A stretch of 64,000 bases of DNA from Cyanoderma ruficeps (GCA_008694505.1 VZDJ01007747.1:25855367-25919366), one strand, 5' to 3'. Positions 26,550-38,118 are shown, counted from the stretch's first letter. Notes: generated from the letters alone by a model not told the origin. Translations and numbers: made by a program.

Positions 26550-26965
26550 AATCACAGAATCAAACAATGACAGAAACACACTATCATTTAACTTGTAGAA
26601 GATCTTTGACATCAAGTCCATGTTTTGACTGATCACCACCTTGGTAACTAGACTTTGGCACTAAGTGACACATCCAGTTGTTTCTTGAGCACCTCTATGG
26701 ATGACAACTCCATCACCTTCCTGGGCAGTCCATTCCAGTATTTAACAAAACTTTCCTGAGGAAACTCCTCCTGATGTTTAACTTGAACCTCCCTGGCTTG
26801 AGGTCATGTCTTCTTGCCCTTTCACTTGTTGCCTGGGAGAAGGGGATGGCTCCCACCTGTCTACAGCCTCCTTTCCCATAGTTGTCGGAAGTGATCAGGT
26901 CTTACCTGAGCCTCCTTCTCCCCAGGCTACATAATCCCAGATCCCTCAGCTGCTCCCCATATGCT
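26550..26965 (-). mobile_element. CR1 LINE 3' fragment, minus orientation
   Basis: The copy begins with GAATCACAGAATCA, the complement of a CR1 3' terminus. It then reads through TGGGCAGTCCATTCCAGTAT and GGCTTGAGGTCATGTCTTCT to ATCCCTCAGCTGCTCCCCAT, which is the complement of the C-terminal coding part of ORF2. It is truncated at the CR1 5' side near 26,965 and noncoding. Confidence 0.92.
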
Positions 26966-27884
26966 AAAATTTTTCTCTTGTCTTTTATCTCCTTTTCCTG
27001 TTAGATATTTTTAATTGGAATTTTGTATAATCCTTCAAGACAGAACTAGTTATATCTGATTATTTAAGTTACTTGACTATGAAAGTTATAAAAACCCAAG
27101 AAGGCTTTCAAAGTGTCACATAACTTTAAGATGTGATCTCTTAGTGAAATTTTTCTAAGTACAAGATGATGGAAATAAATATTGACTGAACTCTGGTCTC
27201 TAACTTTTTAATTTTCAGACTATGACTGTGACTTTGAAGTACAGTGGCAGTAGTAACACACAGTATGTCTTTTCCTTTGGTCTAAAACTGTTTACGTTGT
27301 ATAAAAGTATTGTGTTAAAAAAAGAAGTACCAGAATCACCTTCCATATTGAACTGTGCTGCCTGCCTATTTACAGAGTGAAAAATAGAAAATTGACACTA
27401 AGTACATCCATTCCATGACTATTTCTTTTTACTTTCAGAGGCATACACATTTGACCTGTACCCTTTTCATCTGATCATACAGAAAGGACATATCTGTGAA
27501 CCACTCTGGCAAATGAAGCTGACCTTAATCTTATCCTGGGTTTCTTCACCTTTAATGTCTTATCCGTGTGACAACCTTCTTCTGCTTCAGATACCTTTTC
27601 AATTACGAAATGCAGAAAATTCAGCCATATAACTTACCTGCACAAACTGCACTGTGGTCATTGGTACTGAGCAATGCTAGGTGGAAAAATATTGTCATTT
27701 TTTAATTTGTCTTGTATATCAAAATACTATGGAAATATTTAATAACTATGATTTTAATTCAGTTCTTTCCAAATAAAAATTATTGAGTTTCTGTATTGGT
27801 CTAAATCTATCTTGTTCTGATAGCAATTCCAGGTTTAATGAATCAACATATTTTAATGTAAAAAAATATGTGGTAAACAACTTC
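26966..27884. other. Unique noncoding DNA
   Basis: I see no feature apart from the 6-bp target-site copy AACTTC at 27,879-27,884, which belongs to the adjacent solo LTR. Confidence 0.55.
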
Positions 27885-28073
27885 TGTCGCCCTGATGTTT
27901 TCAGCTTTCTGCCTCTGCAGAAGCTTTCTCACAGCCTTCTGATGTAAACAAAGTTATTCTTGGAATGTTTGCATTCTTCTCCTGTGAGAGAAGAATTGAG
28001 TGATGGTGCTGTCCACCACACAGGTTGAGAGGTGGTGACCTCTCTAGCCAATCTCTGGATTTCTGTACAAATG

Positions 28074-28082
28074 TATATAAAG
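28074..28082 (+). promoter_or_regulatory. TATA box of the solo LTR
   Basis: TATATAAAG lies about 190 bases into the LTR, upstream of its polyadenylation signal. In ERV LTRs this places the transcription start shortly downstream. Whether it is still active cannot be read from sequence. Confidence 0.7.
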
Positions 28083-28094
28083 TAGAGAAATGTA

Positions 28095-28100
28095 AATAAA
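28095..28100 (+). promoter_or_regulatory. AATAAA polyadenylation signal of the solo LTR
   Basis: AATAAA lies in TGTAAATAAAGTTAG, 15 bases beyond the start of AAAG in the TATA element, which implies a very compact R region. The related copy near 50,200 keeps the equivalent signal (CTAAATAAAGTAG). Confidence 0.7.
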
Positions 28101-29657
28101 GTTAGTAGAGAGAGACTCCTTTCCCTTCACTGCTGCTGTGTCTGCCTGCTCCTTTCCTGTCCCTAAAAGGGGGACACACCCAGCTTCAGCTAGCGATCGA
28201 GTGGTGCCCTCTCTGAGGAGCACCGCAGCAACCAAACCACAAGTGGTGACCCCAAGATGTGTCCAAGCGACAAACTTCCACTCGTTTCTGCCTTTGGTTT
28301 ATCTCATTATGTCTGTTATATCTTTTTTTTTACTTTCTCTGAACCTGCATGTTCAGGACTTCTAATGTTTTTTTCCTGTGTCAGAAATTTAGAAGGTGGC
28401 TTTTTGGTATCTTTGTGCAGTACTTGCAATAATGGGCCTTACAATATTTGGATTATTTAAGTATTTCAGCAATAAAAAAAGGGTGGGTAAATACCAAAGT
28501 ATGGGACATAAAATAACCTAAAAGAGATTTCAGAGCCTAAAACAATTCAACAAAACAAAACCAGTCATCATATTTGTTAGGTATAATCTTGAAAAAGGGC
28601 AACAAAATTTATCTTTCTTAACAGGACAGGTTGACTGCTAGCCTGAAAAATGAGCTTAACAGTAAGATAGCTATCATCCATTTTAACTTGTTTTTCTCAT
28701 AAGGATAGTTCAGCTGAAATAATCTGCTCACCGTTGCAGTCACCTTCTGCAGATGCTTTTGTACATAGTGCTAGATGTATAAAAAGATTCAGGTAGAATG
28801 TCTGTTTACACATTGAATTTTTAAGAAGTTGTTCTGCAAAAGTTGGATCAGATCTGAAGAACCTGTCTAGGTTTTGTAGATATTTGAAGACAACATGTTA
28901 ATTTAGGATTAGGACATGGGACTGCACAATTTACAAACATATCTTGCTTTTAAATCCTCCCCTCTAGGTTTATATAGCAAAGAGAAAAACAGAAAGCTAC
29001 TGATGATGAGCTACTACATGTTTTATAAATTTATTAATAAATATTTCAGAATATGGCAAAAGTACATTATTCCAGCTTAAATAATGCCTTACAAATCAGT
29101 CATTACCAGCTGTGAGAAGTGATTTCTGGAAATAATGGCTTACAAAATAAAGAAAATTAACATACCTAAATCATTGGGAGAGAGAGATTAGACGCTACTA
29201 TTGTTAGTAATGTGCTTGCAGCAAATTGGTTGCTTGTGATTTAGATAATTGTGAGAATTTTTGAAAAGAGAAAAGGAATCACCAATGTTGCTGTTTCAGA
29301 GATACTATGAATGACACTTTATTTGGCCATAAGGATTCCTGTTGCTGTATCTCTGAAAATTCTTATGAGCATGGTAAAATTCTTACAAGTCATCTGTTTT
29401 TCTAAACTTTGGCCATTGTTCTCTGCTTCTACTGGAGTTCAATTTTAAACAGTTACTATGTTGATAGCAGCGACACCAAGGTCATTATTTTACTTATGTT
29501 TGGATTATTCTGGGCTGATAATTGCAATAAACAACATATGAAATATGTTATCCTCAAACATAAGGAAAATTACTGGTAATCAAAATGACAAAAAAAAAAA
29601 TCCTTTTATGTGGGGAGAAAGGCAACAGCTCACACTTAAATGTTTTTTACCATATGA

Positions 29658-29729
29658 ACATTTCTTTTATATTGAATGTTATATGTGCTATACACATTTC
29701 TTTTATATTGAGTGTTATATGTGCTATAC
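29658..29729 (+). repeat. Two-copy 36-bp tandem duplication
   Basis: Unit 1 is 29,658-29,693 and unit 2 is 29,694-29,729. They begin with ACATTTCTTTTATATTGA and differ at one base (A to G at the 19th position). With only one difference, the duplication looks fairly recent. Confidence 0.93.
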
Positions 29730-30110
29730 ATAATGGGTAGTGACAATCTCATAGCGTATACTTTATGCTCTTGATCAACTTTAAACTCCTGCCACATGCC
29801 TTATGTTAGATAATTACCTTCAAAAATGAACTTTTCATTTATAGACTATGTGTTCTTTCTCTGTACAGATGCCTTAATTCCTTTGTTGTTTCCTTGGACA
29901 TTTTTTACCTCAGTTGTCCTACATTCTTTGCCTCTTTGCTGAGTTTAATGCTCCAAACTATTTCATGTCTCACCATGTAAAAAAGAAAGGATAATACACA
30001 GGTGTCTTAGTACAGTACTTGTGTATTTGTTCACGTGTGTGAGCATAGTTTTATTCTATCCTAAGAAGCCCCTTGTTGACATTCAATGGCACAGACAAAA
30101 TGATCCAAAA

Positions 30111-30170
30111 GCAACAACATCAACAACAACATCATCAACAAGAAAAACCCCAAAACAACAACAACAACCA
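30111..30170 (+). repeat. CAA/CAT-rich low-complexity tract
   Basis: Imperfect CAA and ATC triplets run through the stretch, for example CAACAACAACATCATCAAC. The overlapping open frame (about 79 codons, rich in Thr, Ser and Gln) is a translation of the low-complexity DNA. Confidence 0.85.
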
Positions 30171-31980
30171 AAAAATCCCAATATTAGCATCAGCCACACA
30201 ACTTTGAACTGGTTTTGGAAGCCTCAGATCTCTTTTGCCCCCGCCCCCCTTTTTCTATAGAAATCTAGATAAGACCACATATTAGCATGATTAATTGAAA
30301 AATCAGGGATGAATTGACAGCTCAGAGTGAAATCCAATGTTTTTATAAACTGGAGATTAATTCAAATTGCTCATTTTGAAAGTGAACAATGCTTAGAAAT
30401 TCTAGGTGGCATTTATATAATTAATAATAATTGTATCTTTTCCATCTGTCTCTTCTTGTGGCTAATTGGTTTTTATCACTGCAGATGTGTCCCACTGATA
30501 CATGTTGTCAGCCAAATGAAGGCAGAAAAGGAGATAATGAAAGAATGTGCATTTTACAGCTGGAAGAGAGGCCACTGAAGTTATGGACCAAAAGGTTTTT
30601 TTCTAAAAATATATGTATGGATAATTAGATCTCAAAGCTGAGGAGTACTGCGTTATGTCTAAGATTTACAGGAAAAAAGTTATGTTTTTTTAATCCTTTT
30701 TTTAAAAAAAAATCTTAGTTTTGTACACATGTATTTTAAACTACTGGCTAGAATTTCTATTGCATTAGATTTTCACAGTTTTAGTTGAAACTTGGTTAAT
30801 GCCAATCAAAGCATGGCTAATTTGTTTTTTGGAAGTCAATTAGTATAGCGAGAACACTGAAAATCTATTTATCGCCTAAATTATTATTTTGAAAATATTT
30901 TTGTATCTGTGTTATTTTTCTTTGTAACACATATTATCAGGCACAGATATGATTTCAAAACTCTGCAAATTTAGATGTAAGTTATGATGTGAGAATATCT
31001 GGAAGGTTGACATGGTTTTACTGATGACATAATGGTAGGGCATGATTTCATTCAAGTGATTCTAAATTATGATGTAAAATAGCTCCATGCCCCAACGAAT
31101 ATGTCTGCTTTGTCTAACTCAACAACTGCAGGGCATACACACAGCTACTGGATTTCTAGCGTAGGCCTAGCGTGAGAGCTTCCATAATGAAAACCACCCA
31201 TTTCTGTGGGAGATCTGTTTAGGATGAAATTATGTAAAAACAGAAATGAGTGGTGGCATTATGAATTCCAAAACTGAAGGTGACTTAAATGTCCAATTTC
31301 ACTGATTTAAATAAAATCTCTATCTCTCTAAAAATTTGAAAGCACCTAGCATATTTTCTATCTTTATCTTATAGAACTGTGGACTAGAAAAGATTTTTAG
31401 TAAAACAGAAGTAACCATGTTTTCTGGAGTGGTTTTTTATGTAAAAAATTATGCATAAATTAAATACAGTTTTTTTTTTTAACCTGCATGAGCATGACCA
31501 CATGACTATTTTTAAAGGGACTAAATTAAAATGCTCCATTCTTGAAATAGTTATGCTATTTTTTATAATAAAGTGAAATATGCTAATCCAGGTTTTAGTT
31601 CAATAGTAATGGTAGCAATTCAGTGATAGCATCTAAAGAAGTAATGAGTGTTAATCAAAGAAAATGATAGAGGAATTCCAAATGATAGAGGAATCCTTTT
31701 TAAAAGGATTTTAAGTGATTCTTAAAACACTGCAGTGCCTTTCAGAAATTAAATTGCTCAAAGTAATAACTCAAGGTTTTACAATCCATTGCACTCTGAC
31801 TTTTTCTTCTTCATGGAGTCTGAGTTTCACTGAATTTCAGTTTGATTCCTCTCTTCTACTAAATTGTCAATATTTTTCCAAAAGTTTAATGCTGCCTCAT
31901 GTACAATAGAGCATCTACTGTTAGGAAAGAGAGAGCAAGATGGCAATAAACCAAGGTACTGAAGAACTTCAATCATTCAT

Positions 31981-31995
31981 ATAGAATCATAGAAT
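31981..31995 (-). mobile_element. CR1 3'-terminal stub, minus orientation
   Basis: ATAGAATCATAGAAT is the complement of the CR1 3' terminal repeat (ATTCTATGATTCTAT). Only this end and perhaps 20 further bases (GACTTGCTTTGG) look like CR1, so it is a very short insertion or a copy cut off by later events. It abuts the retroviral relic that follows. Confidence 0.6.
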
Positions 31996-32039
31996 ATGAC
32001 TTGCTTTGGTGGATTTATACTATCTAGAGGAATACATGT

Positions 32040-32252
32040 TTATCCACAATGGTGAAACATGTGCCATGGCAAGCAGGTACTGGTGGGTAAAGTCCCCGTG
32101 TTATGGGGAGTGATGGTCGAAATGTAAATATGGGAAGGCCTGGCAGATTGATTACACCACATTGCTGCAAACTTGCAAACCTGCAAACACAAGGGCTATT
32201 TGCTTAAAATGGTGGAAGCTGCCACTGGATGATTGCAGTTGTACCCTGTGCC
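32040..32252 (+). pseudogene. ERVL-like pol fragment (integrase core), broken
   Basis: Two short reading frames on the plus strand carry integrase-like blocks. One (about 32,114-32,160) reads through GKAWQIDYTT, matching the start of the retroviral integrase catalytic core, where the Asp is the first of the D,D,E metal-binding residues. The second, in another frame (about 32,207-32,252), reads KMVEAATG, a stop, then LQLYPV, which fits the region just after it. A frameshift and stops separate and interrupt them. The rest of the core is missing. I assign it to an ERVL-like group from memory of avian integrase wording, with moderate confidence. No protease or reverse transcriptase is visible upstream. 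Confidence 0.6.
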
Positions 32253-32261
32253 TTACATAGG

Positions 32262-32315
32262 CATGTCAATGTCTACATCTACATGTATGTCTGCGTCTAT
32301 GTCTACATCGATGTA
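32262..32315 (+). repeat. Degenerate TCTACA/ATGTCT short tandem repeat
   Basis: About nine imperfect 6-bp units such as ATGTCT, ACATCT and GCGTCT lie directly after the integrase-like block. They replace or follow the expected retroviral sequence and look like a local expansion inside the relic. Confidence 0.75.
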
Positions 32316-32449
32316 AGTAGTTGGAAGGTATAGGGTCTGGGCATGATATACATAATAAAATATAAAGGGTGGGTAATATCCTGGTTGCAGGAAGGGGCAG
32401 AGCTTAGTTTACCTGGAGTTTAATTAATAGTTGGTACTAAACCACCACA
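32316..32449 (+). mobile_element. Possible ERVL 3' remnant / LTR end
   Basis: The segment contains a purine-rich stretch (AAATATAAAGGGTGGG) and ends TTGGTACTAAACCACCACA, which resembles the 3' end of a common avian ERVL-like LTR type (terminal CA after AAACCA). It sits just downstream of the integrase fragment on the same strand, so it is plausibly part of the same deleted element. No start or target duplication could be fixed. Confidence 0.35.
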
Positions 32450-34029
32450 AATATTTTCAAAGTTAAATTTGATTTAACAATAGTAATTTTAGTACATTGT
32501 TATTTTATATAAATTGTTAAAATCATATTGGCTGCTGTATGTAATTCTGCTTTTTCACCTTTAATCACAGGTAGAAGTAAGAAATAAGGGAAAATAAAAT
32601 TAATTTTTTTGAAACAAATATTTTTAATACATTTTCCTAAGTACTGATGGTTCAGTTTTTCCTCAGAGTAATTTTCCATTTTATACCTTGAACATTTTCT
32701 GTGAAAACCTCCTGGTCCTCCTTTACAGCAAGTTCCATTGAGGCTCAAAACTTAAAGCATCTTGTTCAGCACAAGGTAAAAGCTGCAGCAGAGCCTAGTG
32801 TAGCTGCTGTATGTGAGAGATAAAGAGATTATCTGAAAAAATGTAAGACCCAGCTTAGCTGATTGTTGGGTGTCATCCCATAACTGTTTTGCTTCCCATT
32901 CTCCATCCCAAATAAGAACATATAAAGCTAATGGAAACATAAAAGTAGCTGAAAGATAAAGGAGAAGTATGTTGAAAGTTTTAAGTGAAACTAATGCAAA
33001 TGATGAAGCATGCTTTTGTCAAACAAAACGCTGAAGCAAATGCATGTATCTCTAGCATCTCTAAGTCTGTGAGGATGAAGGCTTTGTTCTCATGCTAAAG
33101 AAAGCTTATTCTTTTGAACTTAATATATTCTTCCTATTGAAATGACTGACTTTTGCAAACAGATTAGTAAAATATTTCCCTAGTATATAGGAATATAGAT
33201 TGATAAAGAACTTGCATAAAAACCACTTTTTTTTTTCTCTGAAAATATTGAATATGGGCTGTAAAGAACATTCAATCTTATTTATCTCAAATCAAAATGA
33301 AATTGATTGTCTCAGTCAATATTTATAGGTAGTAACATGTTTAACTATTTCATGGTGTGAGGGATTGTGTTTGTTTTCTTTTAAACATGCAATTTTGTAA
33401 ATATACTTGCTTATTTTCTGCAAATTCACCTATTGGTGAATTGTTCATCTTTTCATTAAAATGGTCACTTCACTCTTTTCTTTGGATATTTTAGACTCAA
33501 AGGGTGTTAAAAGTTGCAGCCAACAGGACTTAATTGTTTGTTAGGTAGTTAATGCAACATTTAACTTCAGGATGTCGATGTCTCAACCCTAAAGCAGAAT
33601 TCAGATTCTTATGGCAGAAATTGAATTCTTTGTAGTTTGTGAGTAAAGGGATTATTTAGCTCTTCTAGTGAGCAGAGCAGAAAACTATGAGGAAGTAAAC
33701 ACCAGGAACCCTAAAAAATAAGTCTGCCTGAAATTTCAAGCCCCATTTAGTGTAGATACATAATTCTTATCTAGATGAAATTATCTGGCCAGCCTGAGAT
33801 AAATGTCCTGATATTATCTTCTCAGAGTGGATGGGTCTATCCCCTATTTCAAACAGAGGAGAAAGTTCTCTCAGCCTTTGTAATGTGTTCAGTGACAGTG
33901 TTGGCAGTGAGAACACACTGTATTTGATTCCTAGATTAATAATTTTAGTATGTGGAAACATGAGCAAAATTGTTTCATCTTCAGCCAAGTAGGTATAAAT
34001 ACAGAGCAAATCTCTCATACTTCCAGATA
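32450..34029. other. Unique AT-rich noncoding DNA
   Basis: I see no gene or recognised repeat. Confidence 0.5.
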
Positions 34030-34405
34030 TGAAGATGGTTAAGGATTTGATGCATATGGGAACAGACTGAGAGAGCTGGACTTGTTGATATTGGAAAAGA
34101 GAAGGCTGAGGGGAATCTTTTCAATGTATTTAAATACCTGATAGGTGATAATAAAGAAATTCCAGTAAACTGCATAAAATTCTAATAAAAAACAAGAAAA
34201 AAAATTACTGCTAGAGCGGTAAAGCACTGAAACAGATTGTTCAGGAAGGTTATGGAGTCTCCATCTTTGAAGGTGTTAAAAAGTCATCTGTATTTGGTGT
34301 TGAGTGACCTGCTCTACATGATGCTGTTTGTGCAGGCCAGTTGGGCAAGGTGACCTACATAGGTGCCTACCTTAGCAATTCTGTGATTCTGTTACTCTGT
34401 AATTA
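34030..34405 (+). mobile_element. CR1 LINE 3' fragment, plus orientation
   Basis: The copy reads from the end of CR1 ORF2 (GGAAAAGAGAAGGCTGAGGG) through GGTTATGGAGTCTCCATC and the 3' UTR (GGCAAGGTGACCTACATAGG) to the terminal TTCTGTGATTCTGTTACTCTG. The middle has been replaced by an AT-rich patch (about 34,160-34,215) not expected in CR1, so part has been lost or inserted. Confidence 0.88.
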
Positions 34406-35398
34406 AATAAAACAGAACACTGAGCTCAGTAAACACTCTCACTTTGGGCTTCCTCTGGAGTATTGATGCTTACTCTGCTGTAAAGAAATAATAGCATGTT
34501 CTTTTAGCACGCTAAGCTTGCAAAGCTACATTGACAAAAAATTATTAATTGAAGAGGTAAAACATAAAATAACTCCAAAACAGACCAGTCTCCATTCCCA
34601 GGACAGTGAACACACATAATAAGTGCTTATGATTTCTTAAGAAAATGGCTAATGTTTCATGTAAATGCTAGTCTGATGTCTGATCCAAAACACACAGACC
34701 ACAGCCTTGTAAATTTACAATATATCATGTTCTGAGCACATTGAGCATTCTTGGAATTTGGGAAACAGAAAAATGTGACTGGAAAAATCTGTCAGAGTGA
34801 GTTCCATCCTTTTGTTGTCTGTGGACAAAACTAAGGTTTGATCTTTCATCTGAAATGAGAAACTTGATTAGATCTATGAATTTTTAATTATCATTTCAAT
34901 CAGACTTACCTGAAAAATTGCACATGTTTGGATATTTTTCATTCTAATACTCCACATTTTTATTAAATACAAGATATAACAGTCTTACACACTCATAAGA
35001 TGTATATAAATTTTTTTCTGAAAAATAAATCTGTATATTTTTTGTCATTTCTCTCACTGTTATTTGGATTGCATAAGTAAGTCTTGTGTAATCATTTTTC
35101 CCAAAGGAGAAAAAGAACACCTAAGCATTATCATCATAGTTCATCCCACATGTTGATTTTCTTTCCACGTTTATTATCTGGTGTCAGATGGCCTAATTTG
35201 TTATTTCTGTTCTATAGGAACCAAAATAGTATCTAACTTGTGGTACATATCCAGCAATAAAATCATTAGGAAAAAATAAAACCTAATCAAGGGTCTGTTA
35301 ATATTTTCATTCTAGATACTTGGACTTTGTGTGTGTGTGTTTTAATGAAATTTATTAAAAACTGATTGCTTTTACTAATAGATTGTATTATTACCTAG
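34406..35398. other. Unique noncoding DNA
   Basis: Nothing supported is seen between two CR1 fragments of opposite orientation. Confidence 0.5.
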
Positions 35399-36060
35399 AC
35401 TCACAGAATGGTTGAGTTTGGAAGGGATCTCTGGAGTTTGTTTAGTCCAAACCCACTGCTCAGATCAAGGTCTGCTCAGGTCTATGTCTGTTTGGGTCTT
35501 GTATATGTATGGGGATTGAGATTTTACAACCCCTCCGAACAACCTCTTCCAAAATTTTATATGTTCTTAGTAAAAACAGTGCTTTCTTTCTTTGTTTCAA
35601 AATTCAACCATTTCCTCTTGTTCTGTAGTGGACCTATTGGGAAAATTCTGGGTCCATCTGCTTTGCTTCCTTCCATTAGTAAGGAGGTTTTCTCTTCTCT
35701 AGGCTAAACATTCCCAGCACTCACAGCCTCTCCTCATATGACAGGTTCTGTAGTTCCTTAATCACTGCCATTTGCTGATCTTACTCTAGTAAATCCATGT
35801 CTCACTTTCTTGGGGAGCCCAGGTCTGAACCCAGTACTCCAAATGTGTCTCACTGGGGCTCAGTAGAGGTGAAGGGTCACCTTCTTTAAACTGCTGACAG
35901 TGCTCTACCTAATGAACCCAAAATATTTGTCCTCTGCCACACCACACAGCTGGCTTATGTTCAGCCTCTGGTTCACTGGGATACCCAGGGCCTTTTTGTT
36001 CTACTTGTGTTGGGAATACTACTGAACAGTAGTGCTACTGAATATTTTTGTCACATCTGA
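35399..36060 (-). mobile_element. CR1 LINE 3' fragment, minus orientation, about 660 bp
   Basis: The longest CR1 3' fragment in the window. It opens with the complement of the terminus (GACTCACAGAATGG) and the GTTTGGAAGGGATCTCTGG 3' UTR motif. It then runs antisense through ORF2, with CCTCTCCTCATATGACAGG, GGGGAGCCCAGGTCTGAACC and GATACCCAGGGCCTTTTTG. It covers the thumb and C-terminal part of the reverse transcriptase. A plus-strand open frame of 99 codons near 35,408-35,707 is an antisense shadow. The outer end near 36,060 is approximate. Confidence 0.9.
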
Positions 36061-36639
36061 AGTCGTCTGCAACTCTGTGTTCTGGTATTTTTACAAGAAT
36101 TCTGAACTTTTCCCTAGAAACGGAATGTTACAACTAGGACTTTCCAAAAAGTCACTTCTATGTTAAACTAACAATTTACCGGTGTGAGGATGTTATTACC
36201 ATTAAAGATGGGGATTTTTGAGAAATATGTTGTTCAAGATTGTAATCATTTGCTAGCAAAAAAACTTGCTGTTCTATTTTCCCGTAGGTTTAGTATTTCA
36301 GTGTATTTCCCATTCACTAGTCTTCCTTTGAATACATTTGAAATTTTAGCATCCACAGTATGCTATGAGTGGATAGCATAAGCATAATTAGAAACTGCAT
36401 GAGTCAGTTTTCTTTTTTGTTGTTTTGTTTTGAATCTGCCATATGTCACTCAAGATATCTTTTTAAACTGATGAGACAGCAAATGAGTCAGGTTTTAACA
36501 GTTTATATTTTTCAGCTATTTCTCACTGTCTTCTAAAGCCCCAGTCATTTCTTATTTAGACTTAAGCATCTTAGATTATTACTTAGCCTTTCCCTCTATG
36601 GAATATAAAACACGGTATGCAATATAAAGACATAGTATG

Positions 36640-36740
36640 AGTTAGAAAGAACTTTTAAAAGATCACCTATTCCAACCCCCCTGTCCTGAAGGGGCATCTT
36701 CAACTTGATCAGATTGCTCAGAGCATTATTCATATCCAGA
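36640..36740 (-). mobile_element. Short CR1 LINE fragment, minus orientation
   Basis: About 100 bases read like the complement of a CR1 3' UTR and coding end: AGATCACCTATTCCAACCCC, then CTTGATCAGATTGCTCAGAG. The usual terminal repeat is decayed. It lies about 580 bases beyond the previous CR1 copy and could be a separate insertion. Confidence 0.75.
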
Positions 36741-37957
36741 ATACATAAATAATGCATTTAGGAAATCTTCATTCCTGGCTTGTTTCTTCAAGAGACAGTG
36801 CTATTTTTGAGTTTAAAAGCAAGTTCTTGGACATAAAAATGTCAGTTTCCTCTCAGTGAAGACTAACGATGTTAATTAGCATATCTTTTTGAAACTGATT
36901 TGAAACAAGAATTATACCATATTACTTTGGTACATTAGTTTGTTAGTCTTGAGGAAGATTGGGTTTCAGTATGTGGTAATTACTGAGAATTTTGTTTATT
37001 TGCAGAGAATGTTAATGTACATTAAAAAATGGGGGACATGATCTGGAAAAAGATACAGATTCTGAGATATTTGTACTATGTTTCATAAGAGTTCTCAAAA
37101 GAGGTGAGAATTCATCTGAATCCTTGAGAACTGGATGGTATCTGAAAATACATGCTGTTTCTTCAAATCCTATCAAGTAAATTTCTTCCATTTCTATCCT
37201 TAATCCACCTCAGTGAAAATACCCTAAAAGTCCTTCAATGAGAAAGTTATTATCCATCTAGAACTCAACTTCTACATACCAAATATAGATCTCTATTTTC
37301 AACACAAGAGAGAAAAATTACCTGAAACAGCCTTTGGTATGCTTCCATATGGCACAAACCCCTAGTATTTCTTCTGGCTTTTTTCAGTATATAGAGCATG
37401 TCTGAACTTCATGGTCCAAGAAAATCAGGCTGAGTAATAGTTTAATTTAGGCTAGAATAACTTAGAACACTGTCAAGACCAAAATGAACATGGATTTTAT
37501 CAAATTCAAAGGGTTGAAATCTTTGTCTTCATTAATGATTTACCTTCCCTGAACAAAGCTTAGACAGGCTTTCATCTTATAACTTCAGTGTTTTCTTCAC
37601 TAAAGTGTTTAGAAAATGATATACACCTGTATATAATAATGACTGTTATATATATAGATCTCAAATTATTTCTACCAGCTCACATATAGTAGCTACTACA
37701 ACTGTACTCTTTGAAAACTGAAACCTGACAAAAGGTGTGCATTTACAAAGTTGTGTAAAGAGAACCTAGGAAAAGGTATGGGGCTTTTTTTGGTGTTAAG
37801 TCAATAAAGTTATTTGGTTTTGTAGCTCTGGGAAAGCCTTTAACACAGGTATGTGAAGAAAGTGAAATATGAGTTAGAGACATAAACAGAAATAGTCTTT
37901 TTATGTCATCAAAGACTAGTTGATGGCACCCTTATTTAACAAAGTAATGGTTTCTTC

Positions 37958-37985
37958 TTTTTAAGAACCATGTGGTTCTTAAAAA
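37958..37985. repeat. Perfect 13-bp inverted repeat, 2-base loop
   Basis: TTTTTAAGAACCA (37,958-37,970) is followed by TG and then its exact reverse complement, TGGTTCTTAAAAA (37,973-37,985). The transcript or single strand could form a short hairpin. Its function is unknown. Confidence 0.95.
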
Positions 37986-38118
37986 TCTGGGTTTGAACTT
38001 GAAAGTGAATTAATATGCCACAGTCATTGAATGATTAGAATAGGATATGCTGCTCCTTTTCATTCTTCCTGAGCATTACCTTTCCAGAACAGCTTTCACA
38101 TATTTTTAAATATCAAAT

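Larger units (their letters stand above)
27885..28272 (+). mobile_element. Intact solo ERV LTR (388 bp) with perfect target duplication
   Basis: The element starts TGTCGC and ends GCGACA, a perfect 6-bp terminal inverted repeat. It is bracketed by identical 6-bp flanks AACTTC (27,879-27,884 and 28,273-28,278), the signature of retroviral integration; a 6-bp duplication is typical of class II (ERVK-like) elements. Inside are a TATA box, an AATAAA 15 bases later and a GC-rich U5. No gag, pol or env lies on either side, so this is a solo LTR left by recombination between the two LTRs of a provirus. Related partial copies lie at 49,998 and 63,829. Open frames across it are accidental. Confidence 0.93.
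28279..31980. other. Unique AT-rich noncoding DNA
   Basis: I see no gene. The tandem repeats at 29,658 and 30,111 are listed separately. A small 17-18 bp direct repeat (AAATGATAGAGGAATTCC, then AAATGATAGAGGAATCC) lies at 31,662-31,696 and runs into a 9-bp-arm palindrome at 31,692-31,710. Confidence 0.5.

Noticed and set aside
29658..29729. CRISPR-like or satellite array
   Set aside because: There are only two directly adjacent copies with no spacers, in an avian genome.
35408..35707. 99-codon plus-strand open frame
   Set aside because: It is the antisense shadow of a minus-strand CR1 ORF2.
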